Program-made: the position numbers and the translations under genes
The notes under the pieces: model-generated
What the model was told of the DNA's origin: nothing
What the model saw: only the letters and a program-made list of their open reading frames with translations
Databases searched by the model: none
Source of the DNA: Desulfuromonas sp. KJ2020
Lineage (GTDB): Bacteria; Desulfobacterota; Desulfuromonadia; Desulfuromonadales; SZUA-540
NCBI RefSeq assembly: GCF_024197615.1
Contig: NZ_JAKUKE010000003.1
Coordinates: 341,192-405,191, forward strand
Direction: 5' to 3'
DNA length: 64,000 nt
In this document: positions 17,761 to 25,709 of the stretch, one piece after another
How positions within the stretch are numbered: position 1 is the stretch's first letter
Layout: each line of letters starts with the position of its first letter

Positions 17761-19017
17761 ATGGCGAAGCAAGTAACCCCGCTTAGTGATACCCAGGTCA
17801 GGCAGGCCAAGGCTTCTGAAAAACCAACCAAGCTGTTTGACGGCGGTGGACTCTTCCTTCTTATCACTCCCCCGGCCAAAAATACAAAGGCCAAACCCTC
17901 CAAAATATGGCGTTTTAAGTATCGGTTTAACGGCAAGGAAAAACAAATTTCCTTTGGTGCTTACCCTGACTTGTCCCTTGCAGATGCCAGAGAAAAAAGA
18001 GCTTGGGCTAGAGGGCTTGTTGCTGCCGGAGTAGACCCTTCCCTGGCTAAAAAAAGTGAAAGAGAAGAGGCTGCGGCCCGCCAAGCTAACACCTTTAAGC
18101 GATTAGCCGAAGAGTGGTATAGCAAGCAAAGTACCTTGGCTGAAAAGACAAGGTTAATGCTTTGGCGGAGGTTAGAAGTCGATGTTTTCCCTGTTATAGG
18201 GAATACCCCAAACGCAGAACTTACCCCTAAAATGGTCCTTGATGGCGTGTTGAGGCCAATTGAAAAAAGAGAGGCGGTTGAGCTTGCTCACAGAACAAAG
18301 AGTCTGGTCTCCCGTATTCTTCGTTATGGGGTTGCTTGTGGCTATGTTGAAAGGGATGTGACCGCCGATCTGCGCGGAGCGCTGCAACCGTTTAAACGGA
18401 AGCATCTCCCTGCGATTACGGACCCCAAAAAGGTAGGGGGCTTGCTCCGAGCCCTAGAAGGCTTCGATGGTTCTGCAATTGTAAGGACCGCCTTGCTTCT
18501 TCATCCTTTGGTGGCAGCACGTCCAGGCGAATTGCGGCACATGGAGTGGAGTGAGATAGATTTTGATGAGGGAACTTGGAATGTCCCCTCTGGCAAGATG
18601 AAGATGAAAACTCCCCATCTTGTCCCGTTATCAAAGCAGGCCATAGAGCTTCTTCGAGAGATTCAACCGCTCACAGGGTCGGGCAGATATGTCTTTCACT
18701 CTGTCCGTTCAGTGGCGCGACCGATCAGCGATAATACTTTGAATGCCGCGATGCGAAGATTGGGTTTTGAGAAGGACGAAATGACCTCACATGGCTGGCG
18801 TGCTGTGTTCCGTACCCTGGCCGCCGAATGTCTGCATGAACGCATCGACTTGATCGAAATGCAGCTGGCGCACCGTGTTGCTGACGCTCTGGGTCGGGCC
18901 TATAACCGAACCACGTTTTTGCCCGAGAGACGCACTTTGATGCAACGGTGGGCCGACTACCTGGACTCTTTGAAGCAAAGCACCGAGAACGTGATTCCGT
19001 TCGCGAGAAGGGGATGA
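17761..19017 (+). CDS. Tyrosine integrase (P4/DUF4102 type)
   Basis: A 418-residue site-specific recombinase that would insert and excise the island at tRNA-Leu. The N-terminal DUF4102-like arm-binding domain spans about 1-90 (LSDTQVRQAKASEKPTKLFD, ISFGAYPDLSLADAR). The SAM-like core-binding domain lies at about 100-185. In the catalytic domain ARPGELRHMEW holds the first Arg, a HGWRA box holds His and Arg, and RAYNR with its Tyr lies near residue 380. ATG 17761 has AGGAGG upstream; a TTG 33 bases earlier is in frame but lacks such a site. Confidence 0.95.
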   Translation: MAKQVTPLSDTQVRQAKASEKPTKLFDGGGLFLLITPPAKNTKAKPSKIWRFKYRFNGKEKQISFGAYPDLSLADAREKRAWARGLVAAGVDPSLAKKSEREEAAARQANTFKRLAEEWYSKQSTLAEKTRLMLWRRLEVDVFPVIGNTPNAELTPKMVLDGVLRPIEKREAVELAHRTKSLVSRILRYGVACGYVERDVTADLRGALQPFKRKHLPAITDPKKVGGLLRALEGFDGSAIVRTALLLHPLVAARPGELRHMEWSEIDFDEGTWNVPSGKMKMKTPHLVPLSKQAIELLREIQPLTGSGRYVFHSVRSVARPISDNTLNAAMRRLGFEKDEMTSHGWRAVFRTLAAECLHERIDLIEMQLAHRVADALGRAYNRTTFLPERRTLMQRWADYLDSLKQSTENVIPFARRG

Positions 19018-19078
19018 TTTGAGCTTATAAGCGGCCCGGGCGGGCAGAATCTTGAAGGGACGCCGGAGGGGGGCGACT

Positions 19079-19609
19079 ATGATGTTATTGGAAGAGCTCA
19101 TAAATGCGATCATAAAAGGGTTGCCAGAGGGGGCGACCATAAGGCCGTTGGAAGAGCTGATCAGGGCGATGATCTGCCAACCCGCCAGGAAAGAAATTAC
19201 TGAAGATGAGTGGCTATTTCTCGCGAACCTCCTAGACAGCATTTCTAGGAAAAAGGGTCGCCCAGCCGGTCTGAAAAAGGAAAGAGCAGACTTCGAGAGG
19301 GATGTATTTGAGCAAGTTGTGAAGCTATGCAATGAGCAGAAAGTCTCGAAGAATGCGGCGATGGAGGAACTCGCATGGCCGAATCCAGACACGTCCTTCG
19401 AATTTGACTATGAGGCAATAAAGAAAATCGTAAGTAGAGTGAAAAAACGAGACAAGGAATGGGGAATTTCAATCGAATCAGAACGAAAAAGGTTACGTAA
19501 TAGCCTGGAAAACAGGCTGGAAGAAATCTTTGAAGAGCAACAAGGGAATTCCAGTGCCGTTTGCCCTTACTGTGGAAGCGGCTTGAAAGAGGGTACGGAA
19601 AATACCTGA
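19079..19609 (+). CDS. Hypothetical protein with duplicated N-terminal segment and C-terminal CxxC
   Basis: About 176 residues from ATG 19079, which has GGAGGG eight bases upstream; an in-frame TTG lies at 19052. The region around the start contains a diverged tandem repeat of the type GAT..LEELI.AI, separated by 19 residues. The middle is charged and helical, and the end has one CPYCGSG knuckle. It lies between the integrase and the AlpA gene. I recognise no family and propose no function. Confidence 0.6.
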   Translation: MMLLEELINAIIKGLPEGATIRPLEELIRAMICQPARKEITEDEWLFLANLLDSISRKKGRPAGLKKERADFERDVFEQVVKLCNEQKVSKNAAMEELAWPNPDTSFEFDYEAIKKIVSRVKKRDKEWGISIESERKRLRNSLENRLEEIFEEQQGNSSAVCPYCGSGLKEGTENT

Positions 19610-19678
19610 TTTTCCGTACACTGACAAGCCATTACAAAAAGACTAGCGTGGCCTCCAAAAAACAAAGGAGGTTACACT

Positions 19679-19900
19679 ATGTCAAACCCTCTCCCCGAGT
19701 CCGGCTACGTCCGGCTCCCCCAGATCATCGGCAAGCCCAAAGCAGATCCACCCGTTCCCCCCATCATCCCCGTGAGCAGGTCGGCCTGGTGGGCCGGCGT
19801 CAAGTCTGGCCGCTATCCGAAACCCGTTAAGCTCGGACCTCGCACGACGGTCTGGAAGGTCAGCGACATTCGCGAGCTGATTGAGAAAGCCGGAAACTGA
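19679..19900 (+). CDS. AlpA-family regulator / excisionase-like protein
   Basis: A 73-residue winged-HTH protein. Segments GYVRLPQIIG, VSRSAWWAGVKSGRYPKPVKLGPRTTVWKVSD and IRELIEKAG follow the AlpA/Xis pattern. Such proteins activate integrase expression or act as directionality factors in P4-like elements. AGGAGG precedes the ATG. Its operators may be the TACCCC boxes upstream of the integrase, but this is untested. Confidence 0.85.
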   Translation: MSNPLPESGYVRLPQIIGKPKADPPVPPIIPVSRSAWWAGVKSGRYPKPVKLGPRTTVWKVSDIRELIEKAGN

Positions 19901-19911
19901 GGGGGGCGCCA

Positions 19912-20112
19912 ATGACAACGACACAGGCCAACCCCAACGATCAAGCTGCATCGGCATTCTTCGAAAATTGCAGGCGGCTGCTGGAGTTCGACGACCTCAA
20001 AGCCCAGGTACAGCTGCTTGAGGTTGCCCTTGCCGACACAGAAAGGCTGTGGCGCGAGGAGCGGTCCGCTAGACGTGAAGCCGAGCGTCGGCTTGCTGTG
20101 AAGGAGGCGTAG
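19912..20112 (+). CDS. Small coiled-coil protein, unknown
   Basis: A 66-residue, highly charged and helical protein whose second half (LKAQVQLLEVALADTERLW and onward) would form a coiled coil. A G-rich ribosome site precedes the ATG. The next gene starts immediately after the stop codon, so it belongs to the replication operon. No recognisable family. Confidence 0.6.
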   Translation: MTTTQANPNDQAASAFFENCRRLLEFDDLKAQVQLLEVALADTERLWREERSARREAERRLAVKEA

Positions 20113-20868
20113 ATGAATGGGGGCTGGATCAAGTTCTATCGCGCACTCTTGAGCGATCCGGTATGGACGACGGCGACTGCGGACCAGAAGGCCGTATTGG
20201 TTGCCATTCTCCTGTCGGCAAGCCATGAGTCCCGGCAATGGGCCTGGGAGGGGCGGAAGTTCGAGATCCAGCCGGGCCAGTTCGTGACCTCACTTTCTTC
20301 CCTGGCGAGCAAAGCCGGCGTCTCCGTCAAGTCTGTCAGGTCAGCAATCGCACGTTTTGAAAAATTGAATTTTCTGGCAAACAAGTCGGCAAAGACGGGT
20401 CGCATTATTTCTGTAATAAACTGGCGTAGTTACCAAGGTAGTGCCGAGGAACCAGGCAACGAGGTCGGCAACGACCAGGCAAAGACCGGGCAACTATCAA
20501 GAAGTAAAGAAGGTAAGAAGGAAAAGAATATCCTTCCCGACGCCCTCCGGTTGTCGGGTCGCCTGGCGGAACTGATCTTTGCCAACAATCCGAACAACAA
20601 GCTTCTCGGGCCTGAGCGGAAAGAGGGGAGCGTTGAACGCTGGTCGGATGACATCGACAAGATGCTCCGCCTCGACAAGCGATCCCAGGAAGAGGTTGAG
20701 GCCGTCATTGAGTGGTGCCAGGCTGATACGTTCTGGCGCTGCAATATCCTGAGCGGGGTCAAGCTGCGGGAGAAGTTCGACACGCTCCTACTGCAAATGC
20801 AGCGTGATGGCGAAAAGAACCGGGGCGGGGTGGTTGCCATTGCGACAGCCGGACGGAGGGTTTTCTGA
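20113..20868 (+). CDS. Phage-type replication initiator / replisome organiser
   Basis: A 251-residue protein. The N-terminal winged-helix domain begins GGWIKFYRALLSDPVW and includes SLASKAGVSVKSVRSAIARFEKL, as in N-terminal domains of phage replisome organisers. The linker is charged. The C-terminal part (about 145-235) is helical and could be a DnaD/helicase-loading module. It probably binds the element origin and recruits the helicase encoded immediately downstream, whose start overlaps this stop by one base. Confidence 0.75.
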   Translation: MNGGWIKFYRALLSDPVWTTATADQKAVLVAILLSASHESRQWAWEGRKFEIQPGQFVTSLSSLASKAGVSVKSVRSAIARFEKLNFLANKSAKTGRIISVINWRSYQGSAEEPGNEVGNDQAKTGQLSRSKEGKKEKNILPDALRLSGRLAELIFANNPNNKLLGPERKEGSVERWSDDIDKMLRLDKRSQEEVEAVIEWCQADTFWRCNILSGVKLREKFDTLLLQMQRDGEKNRGGVVAIATAGRRVF

Positions 20869-22697
20869 TGGACGCTGGACAGATTGCCCGCAGACTCGCT
20901 GAACGCGCCGAAGATGTGGCTGCCTATCTTCTCCCGGGTGGCACACGGCAAGGTCGTGAATGGTGCGTCGGAAGTGTGGGCGGTGAATCCGGGAGATCTC
21001 TCAAAGTTTGTATCTCTGGAGGCAAGGCCGGTGTATGGAGTGACTTTGCAACAGGCGAAGGCGGTGACCTGCTTGACCTTTGGCGTTCTGTGCGCTCTGT
21101 TTCCTTCCCTGAGGCCATCGTGGAGGCAAAAGCATACTTGGGCATATCTGAGCCAGAGAAAACGCCTCAGAGTGTAAAAACCTACCGAAGACCCGAGAAG
21201 CCGAAAGGTTTGACCAAGCCTCAGTCCAGGGTGAAGGAATATCTCCTAAGTCGTGGCCTCACCGATAAGAGCCTTACCGCCTATCAGGTGGCCGAGGTGC
21301 CAGAGGTCGGCCCTTGGAAGAACTGGAAGAAGCAACAGCCCTGGAGAGGCCCGTGGATCGTCTTCCCCTACCTGCGAGAGAAAGAACTGGTCTTCACCAA
21401 ATACCTGCACCTGGAGCGCCGGGACGGCAAGAAGCAGACCGTTGTCGAATCCGGTTGTGAGCCGATCCTCTACGGGATGCAGGTCATCCCCGAGAATCAA
21501 CGATTCCTCGCCATCACGGAAGGGGAGATTGACGCCCTGAGCCTCTTCGAATATGGGATGCCTGCCGTGTCGGTCCCGTTCGGTGGTGGCACTGGCGAAA
21601 AACAGGCGTGGATTGACTGCTGTTACGAATGGTTGGAGCGATTCAGTGAGATTTTCTTGGTCATGGACGCCGACGCAGAAGGGCAGGCAGCGGCCAAGGA
21701 GATTGCCCGCCGGCTGGGTTTGCACCGCTGCAAGGTGGTCACGTTGCCGAAAAAGGATGCTAACGAGTGCTTACAGGCTGGCATTCCGAAGGAAGAGGTC
21801 CTGCTATGTTTCCAGAAGGCTGGAACCTTCGACCCGGAAGAACTGAAACCGGCCCAGGCTTACATCGATGGCGTTATCAACCGCTTTCATCCTTCTGGTG
21901 GCCAGCGTCCGGGAATTGATCTTCCGTGGGAGAAGACAAAGGGCAGGCTTCGACTCTATGACGGTGAGGTCTCCATTTGGACCGGTATCAATGGCCACGG
22001 CAAGAGCCTGTTGCTTGGGCAGGTCATGATGGGGGCGGCTAAGCAGAATGCCCCTTGCTGCATCGCCTCGATGGAGATGCACCCAGAAAAGACCCTCGGG
22101 CGCATGGTGCAACAGTGGACCAAAATCCCCAATCCTTCGCCGGATATGATCCGCACGTCCATGGAGATTTTAAACGGCTCGGTCTGGATTTTCGACCTGA
22201 CGGGGACAGCCAAGCGCGAGCGGCTGTTAGAGGTCTTCCGCTTTGCCTTTCATCGCTACGGGGTGAAGCAGTTCGTCATCGACAGCCTGAGCAAGTGCGG
22301 CATCGGAGAGGACGATTACAACGGCCAGAAGGCATTCATCGACACCCTAGGGGACTTTGCCAAAAGTACCGGCACCCACGTTCACCTGGTGGCCCATGCG
22401 CGCAAGGGGGGCGACGAATTCAGCCCACCGGGAAAGATGGACGTGAAGGGGACCGGGGCACTGACAGACATGGTGGACAATGTTCTGGTGGTTCATCGCA
22501 ACAAAGCCAAGGAGCGGGATCTGGCCATTCTCGACAACGGGGGCAGTGTCCGCGGCAAGACGCGGGATGACATTCAACGGGAATATGACGCCTTTATGTG
22601 CTGCGACAAACACCGTGAGGACGGCGCCGAAGCTGAAGGGATGTTTGGCTTTTACTTTGACCGCAAGGCCCAGCTTTTTGTGGAGAGACAACCGTGA
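20868..22697 (+). CDS. TOPRIM primase-helicase (T7 gp4/Twinkle-like)
   Basis: A 609-residue replication protein. The N-terminal region (about 25-95) resembles a primase DNA-binding module but has no CHC2 zinc cysteines. A TOPRIM domain spans about 225-310, with Glu in TEGEIDALSLFE and Asp in VMDADAEGQ. The RecA-like DnaB helicase domain starts near 375, with Walker A GINGHGKS (about 393-400), Walker B QFVIDSLS (about 488-495) and motif VHLVAHARK. It should unwind, and perhaps prime, the element DNA. Primase activity is doubtful without the zinc domain, as in mitochondrial Twinkle. Confidence 0.88.
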   Translation: MDAGQIARRLAERAEDVAAYLLPGGTRQGREWCVGSVGGESGRSLKVCISGGKAGVWSDFATGEGGDLLDLWRSVRSVSFPEAIVEAKAYLGISEPEKTPQSVKTYRRPEKPKGLTKPQSRVKEYLLSRGLTDKSLTAYQVAEVPEVGPWKNWKKQQPWRGPWIVFPYLREKELVFTKYLHLERRDGKKQTVVESGCEPILYGMQVIPENQRFLAITEGEIDALSLFEYGMPAVSVPFGGGTGEKQAWIDCCYEWLERFSEIFLVMDADAEGQAAAKEIARRLGLHRCKVVTLPKKDANECLQAGIPKEEVLLCFQKAGTFDPEELKPAQAYIDGVINRFHPSGGQRPGIDLPWEKTKGRLRLYDGEVSIWTGINGHGKSLLLGQVMMGAAKQNAPCCIASMEMHPEKTLGRMVQQWTKIPNPSPDMIRTSMEILNGSVWIFDLTGTAKRERLLEVFRFAFHRYGVKQFVIDSLSKCGIGEDDYNGQKAFIDTLGDFAKSTGTHVHLVAHARKGGDEFSPPGKMDVKGTGALTDMVDNVLVVHRNKAKERDLAILDNGGSVRGKTRDDIQREYDAFMCCDKHREDGAEAEGMFGFYFDRKAQLFVERQP

Positions 22698-23041
22698 ACT
22701 TTTCTGACTTTATCCAAAAGGAATGCCCTTCGCTGGTTCCGGCAACCTTACCGCACGGGCTCGCTATGTCGGAATTGGAAGCCGAGTTTGGACAGGATCC
22801 TCAATGGGAAAAGATTAAAGCAGATCCTCGATGGCATTCGCACCTGGCCCAGACCATTCACTTTCGGCGCTTGCGGCGGAAGGGGATTGCACCCCCGTCC
22901 TATACGGCGAGCAGGGAGTGCTCTGGGTGTGGTCCCGTCCTGCTGGAGCCGTGGACACCGGAGAAGGTGGAGGGCTGCCCCTGGTGCCTGAACCGGGCCA
23001 AGGGATTACCCATTCCGCGGCAGGGGGTGGCTCATGGGTAG
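22694..23041 (+). CDS. Hypothetical protein with zinc-knuckle cysteines
   Basis: A 115-residue protein starting with GTG that overlaps the helicase stop by 4 bp. The C-terminal half has two CxxC pairs (CSGC and CPWC) about 18 residues apart, consistent with one zinc site. The N-terminus is helical (DFIQKECPSLVPATLP). It belongs to the element replication operon and may be a nucleic-acid-binding accessory protein. Confidence 0.6.
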   Translation: MNFSDFIQKECPSLVPATLPHGLAMSELEAEFGQDPQWEKIKADPRWHSHLAQTIHFRRLRRKGIAPPSYTASRECSGCGPVLLEPWTPEKVEGCPWCLNRAKGLPIPRQGVAHG

Positions 23042-23501
23042 GGCTGAACGAAACAAGGGCGCACGGGGTGAGCGGGAGGCCACACCCCGAGTTGCCCGGC
23101 AGTCGTGCCACCCCAAACAAAATAAGGACGCGAGTATGGATCAAGTTGAATCCTTTGACGATGCTGATTACACCGACGCTGACACTGTGCGGATTGTCAA
23201 GAAACACCTGATCTGCCCACGCTGCGGAGCGAAAACAAGAGCATATGAGGTGGCCGAAGGGGCCCGAGGGGTTCGGAAGCTGTGCGGAAACTGCAGGAGA
23301 ATGGACCCTGACGGGATAGGTTTTGAGTCGGAGTTGCGTCAAAACACAATCAAGAAATCGACGCCACGGGCGCGAGCCTTTTATTGTTCCATCCCAACCG
23401 ATCAGGCGATTGTCTGCTGCACAAAGACGATGTTGGCGGAAGTCAACGCGGCCGGATTTGTTGGGGTGTTGGCGCCCCCCATAAAGAAGGAAGAGGATTG
23501 A
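23034..23501 (+). CDS. Hypothetical protein with zinc ribbon; N-terminus resembles a resolvase leader
   Basis: A 155-residue frame that overlaps the previous stop by 8 bp, with a G-rich site upstream. The first residues (MGRAERNKGARGERE) look like the start of phage Holliday-junction resolvases, but the nuclease core is absent. A second credible start is ATG 23136, preceded by AAGGA. From there the protein has a four-cysteine ribbon (CPRC and CGNC about 24 apart) and a C-terminal basic segment. The true start is uncertain. Confidence 0.55.
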   Translation: MGRAERNKGARGEREATPRVARQSCHPKQNKDASMDQVESFDDADYTDADTVRIVKKHLICPRCGAKTRAYEVAEGARGVRKLCGNCRRMDPDGIGFESELRQNTIKKSTPRARAFYCSIPTDQAIVCCTKTMLAEVNAAGFVGVLAPPIKKEED

Positions 23502-23505
23502 AACC

Positions 23506-23733
23506 ATGTGCCCATTCGGGAGAGCTTTTGACGCGAAACACCCCTCATGCCGGTCTTGCCAGGACCAAGCCATCGTCTGTAAGCAGCGACGAATCAAGAA
23601 AGCGAAATCGAATGTCGTGGCAGGGTCGGCAAGGATCGACGACCGCAAGGCATGGGTAATTGTCGGACGGGACACTCCGAGCCTCAACACCTGGACACGG
23701 AAATATGCCGGGATCAAGAGAGCGTGTCGGTAG
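23506..23733 (+). CDS. Small cysteine-rich basic protein, unknown
   Basis: A 75-residue basic protein with four cysteines in its first 26 residues (CPF, SCRSC, IVC), consistent with a zinc knuckle. GAGGA lies just before the ATG. It is the last gene of the replication block and is followed by a strong hairpin. No family assigned. Confidence 0.5.
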   Translation: MCPFGRAFDAKHPSCRSCQDQAIVCKQRRIKKAKSNVVAGSARIDDRKAWVIVGRDTPSLNTWTRKYAGIKRACR

Positions 23734-23753
23734 GGGGAACGAATTGTTCCCCC
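23733..23753 (+). terminator. Perfect hairpin at the end of the replication block
   Basis: GGGGGAAC (23733-23740) and GTTCCCCC (23746-23753) form an 8-bp perfect stem with loop GAATT. No long T run follows, so it may be a terminator, an mRNA-stabilising hairpin or a binding site. Confidence 0.45.
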
Positions 23754-24056
23754 CTGTAACCTCAGAGTGTGGCGGCAATCAGAGCCGGATACAGCGAAAG
23801 GACGGCAGCGCAGCAGGGCGCGAGGTTGTTAAGAAAAGTTAAGGTCAAAGAGGTCATAGACAAGGGCATGCCATCAAGGGCGATTCCATTTGGGGTCGTC
23901 CTTTGTTCATTCTGTTCCTGACACCCCCTCCAAATACTATTTCTAGGGTTTTTCCTGATACCATTTGTGTTTTCAGTATGGTAGCTTTTGAAATTAGTAT
24001 TAATCCTTTTCAACCCTTCTGCATTTTTCATAAAAACCGTGCCCCTGGAGTAGTAG
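23754..24056 (+). other. Non-coding stretch before hsdM with an inverted repeat
   Basis: About 300 bp without a convincing gene; base composition turns AT-rich towards hsdM. TACCAT (23959-23964) and ATGGTA (23978-23983) form a 6-bp dyad with a 13-bp centre. This is a possible operator or half-palindromic protein site. I find no good -35/-10 pair. The hsd promoter must be here but cannot be fixed by eye. Confidence 0.4.
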
Positions 24057-25709
24057 ATGTCTGAACAAGAATTTCTGCAAAATCTCGAAAAGAAACTCTG
24101 GACCGCCGCCAATAAGCTGCTGCCGGCGCTTGATGCAGCGGTCTACAAGCATGTTGTTCTCGGCTTGATTTTCGTCAAATACGTCTCCGACGCCTTCGAT
24201 ATCCGCCGCCAGGAGCTGATCGAGCAGTTTAAGAACGAGAACCACGACTACTACCTCAACCCTGATGATTACGAAACTGCGGCGGAGTATGAGGCGGAGA
24301 TCGCCGCCGAGTTGGAGATCCGCGACTACTACACCGAGAAGAACGTCTTTTGGGTGCCGCAGCTGGCGCGCTGGGAGACGCTGCAGAACCATTCCAAGCT
24401 GCCGCCCGGCAGCGAGATCGTCATCAAGAACGGCAAGGAGACGGTCTACACCATGCGCAGCGTCGGGCGGCTGATCGACGATGCGCTGGAGGCCATCGAG
24501 AAGGACAACCCCAAGCTCAAAGGGGTGCTCAATAAACAGTACGGCCGGTTGCAGATCGACCAGGCCAAGCTCGGCGAGCTGATCGACCTCATCGCCACCA
24601 TCCCCTTCAAGCACGCCTCCTTGCAGGCCAAGGATATTCTCGGCCACGTCTATGAATACTTCCTTGGCCAGTTCGCCCTCGCCGAAGGGAAGAAGGGGGG
24701 CCAGTTCTACACCCCCAAATCGATCGTCACCCTCATCGTCGAGATGCTGCAGCCCTTCTCCGGGCGCGTCTATGACCCGGCCATGGGCTCGGGCGGCTTC
24801 TTCGTGCAGAGCGAGCAGTTCATCAAGGAGCACGGCGGCAAGCTCGGCAACGTCTCCATCTACGGCCAAGAGTACAACCACACCACCTGGCAACTGGCGG
24901 CGATGAACATGGTCATCCGCGGCCTCGATTTCAACTTCGGCAAGGAGCCGGCCAACACCTTCACCAACGATCAGCACCCCGATCTGCGCGCCGACACCAT
25001 CATGGCCAATCCTCCCTTCAACATGAAGGAGTGGGATACCGGCGTCAGCGACGACGACCCGCGCTGGCAGTACGGCAAGCCGCCCAGCGGAAACGCCAAC
25101 TTCGCCTGGTTGCAGCATATGCTCTACCACCTGGCGCCAGGCGGCTCCATGGGCCTGCTGCTGGCCAACGGCTCGATGAGCTCCAACACCAACACCGAGG
25201 GAGATATCCGCCGGGCGCTTGTGGAGAACGATCTGGTTGAGTGCATGGTCGCTCTGCCGGGGCAGCTCTTCACCAACACGCAGATTCCCGCCTGCATCTG
25301 GTTTCTCACCCGCAACAAGAAGGCGCGGGGGACGCTGGCCGACCGCTCCGGCAAGGTACTCTTCATCGATGCCCGTAACCTCGGCTACATGAAGGACCGG
25401 GTACTGCGCGACTTCAAGCCGGAGGACATCGCCAAGGTCGCCGATACCTTTCATGCTTGGCAGCAGGGGAAGGATTATGCCGACGAGGCCGGCTTCTGCT
25501 ACTCGGCGACGCTGGAGGAGATCAAGAAGCACGACTTCGTGCTGACGCCGGGGCGCTATGTCGGTGCGGCGGACGAGGTGGAGGATGGCGAACCCTTTGC
25601 CGAGAAGATGGCGCGATTGACGGCGCAGTTACAGGAGCAGTTTGCGCAGAGTGCGGAGTTGGAAGGGAAGATAAAGCGGAATTTGGCGGGGCTTGGGTAT
25701 GAGTTCTGA
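24057..25709 (+). CDS. hsdM: Type I restriction-modification methyltransferase subunit HsdM
   Basis: A 550-residue adenine-N6 methyltransferase subunit. The N-terminal helical HsdM_N domain spans about 1-150. The SAM motif I is seen in DPAMGSGGFFVQ, and the catalytic NPPF motif in MANPPFNMKEWD. It forms the M2S methylase with HsdS and, with HsdR, the restriction complex. GC content and codon use are much higher than in the DNA just upstream. Its end overlaps the hsdS start by 11 bp. Confidence 0.97.
   Translation: MSEQEFLQNLEKKLWTAANKLLPALDAAVYKHVVLGLIFVKYVSDAFDIRRQELIEQFKNENHDYYLNPDDYETAAEYEAEIAAELEIRDYYTEKNVFWVPQLARWETLQNHSKLPPGSEIVIKNGKETVYTMRSVGRLIDDALEAIEKDNPKLKGVLNKQYGRLQIDQAKLGELIDLIATIPFKHASLQAKDILGHVYEYFLGQFALAEGKKGGQFYTPKSIVTLIVEMLQPFSGRVYDPAMGSGGFFVQSEQFIKEHGGKLGNVSIYGQEYNHTTWQLAAMNMVIRGLDFNFGKEPANTFTNDQHPDLRADTIMANPPFNMKEWDTGVSDDDPRWQYGKPPSGNANFAWLQHMLYHLAPGGSMGLLLANGSMSSNTNTEGDIRRALVENDLVECMVALPGQLFTNTQIPACIWFLTRNKKARGTLADRSGKVLFIDARNLGYMKDRVLRDFKPEDIAKVADTFHAWQQGKDYADEAGFCYSATLEEIKKHDFVLTPGRYVGAADEVEDGEPFAEKMARLTAQLQEQFAQSAELEGKIKRNLAGLGYEF

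Noticed and set aside
23985-24040. TTGAAA-type promoter for hsdM
   Set aside because: No acceptable -10 hexamer at 16-18 bp; I could not define the promoter.
24000-25532. Long minus-strand open frame (510 codons) opposite hsdM
   Set aside because: It is a mirror of the GC-rich hsdM reading frame. The composition is Val/Leu/Gly-rich without motifs, while hsdM on the plus strand has all methylase motifs.
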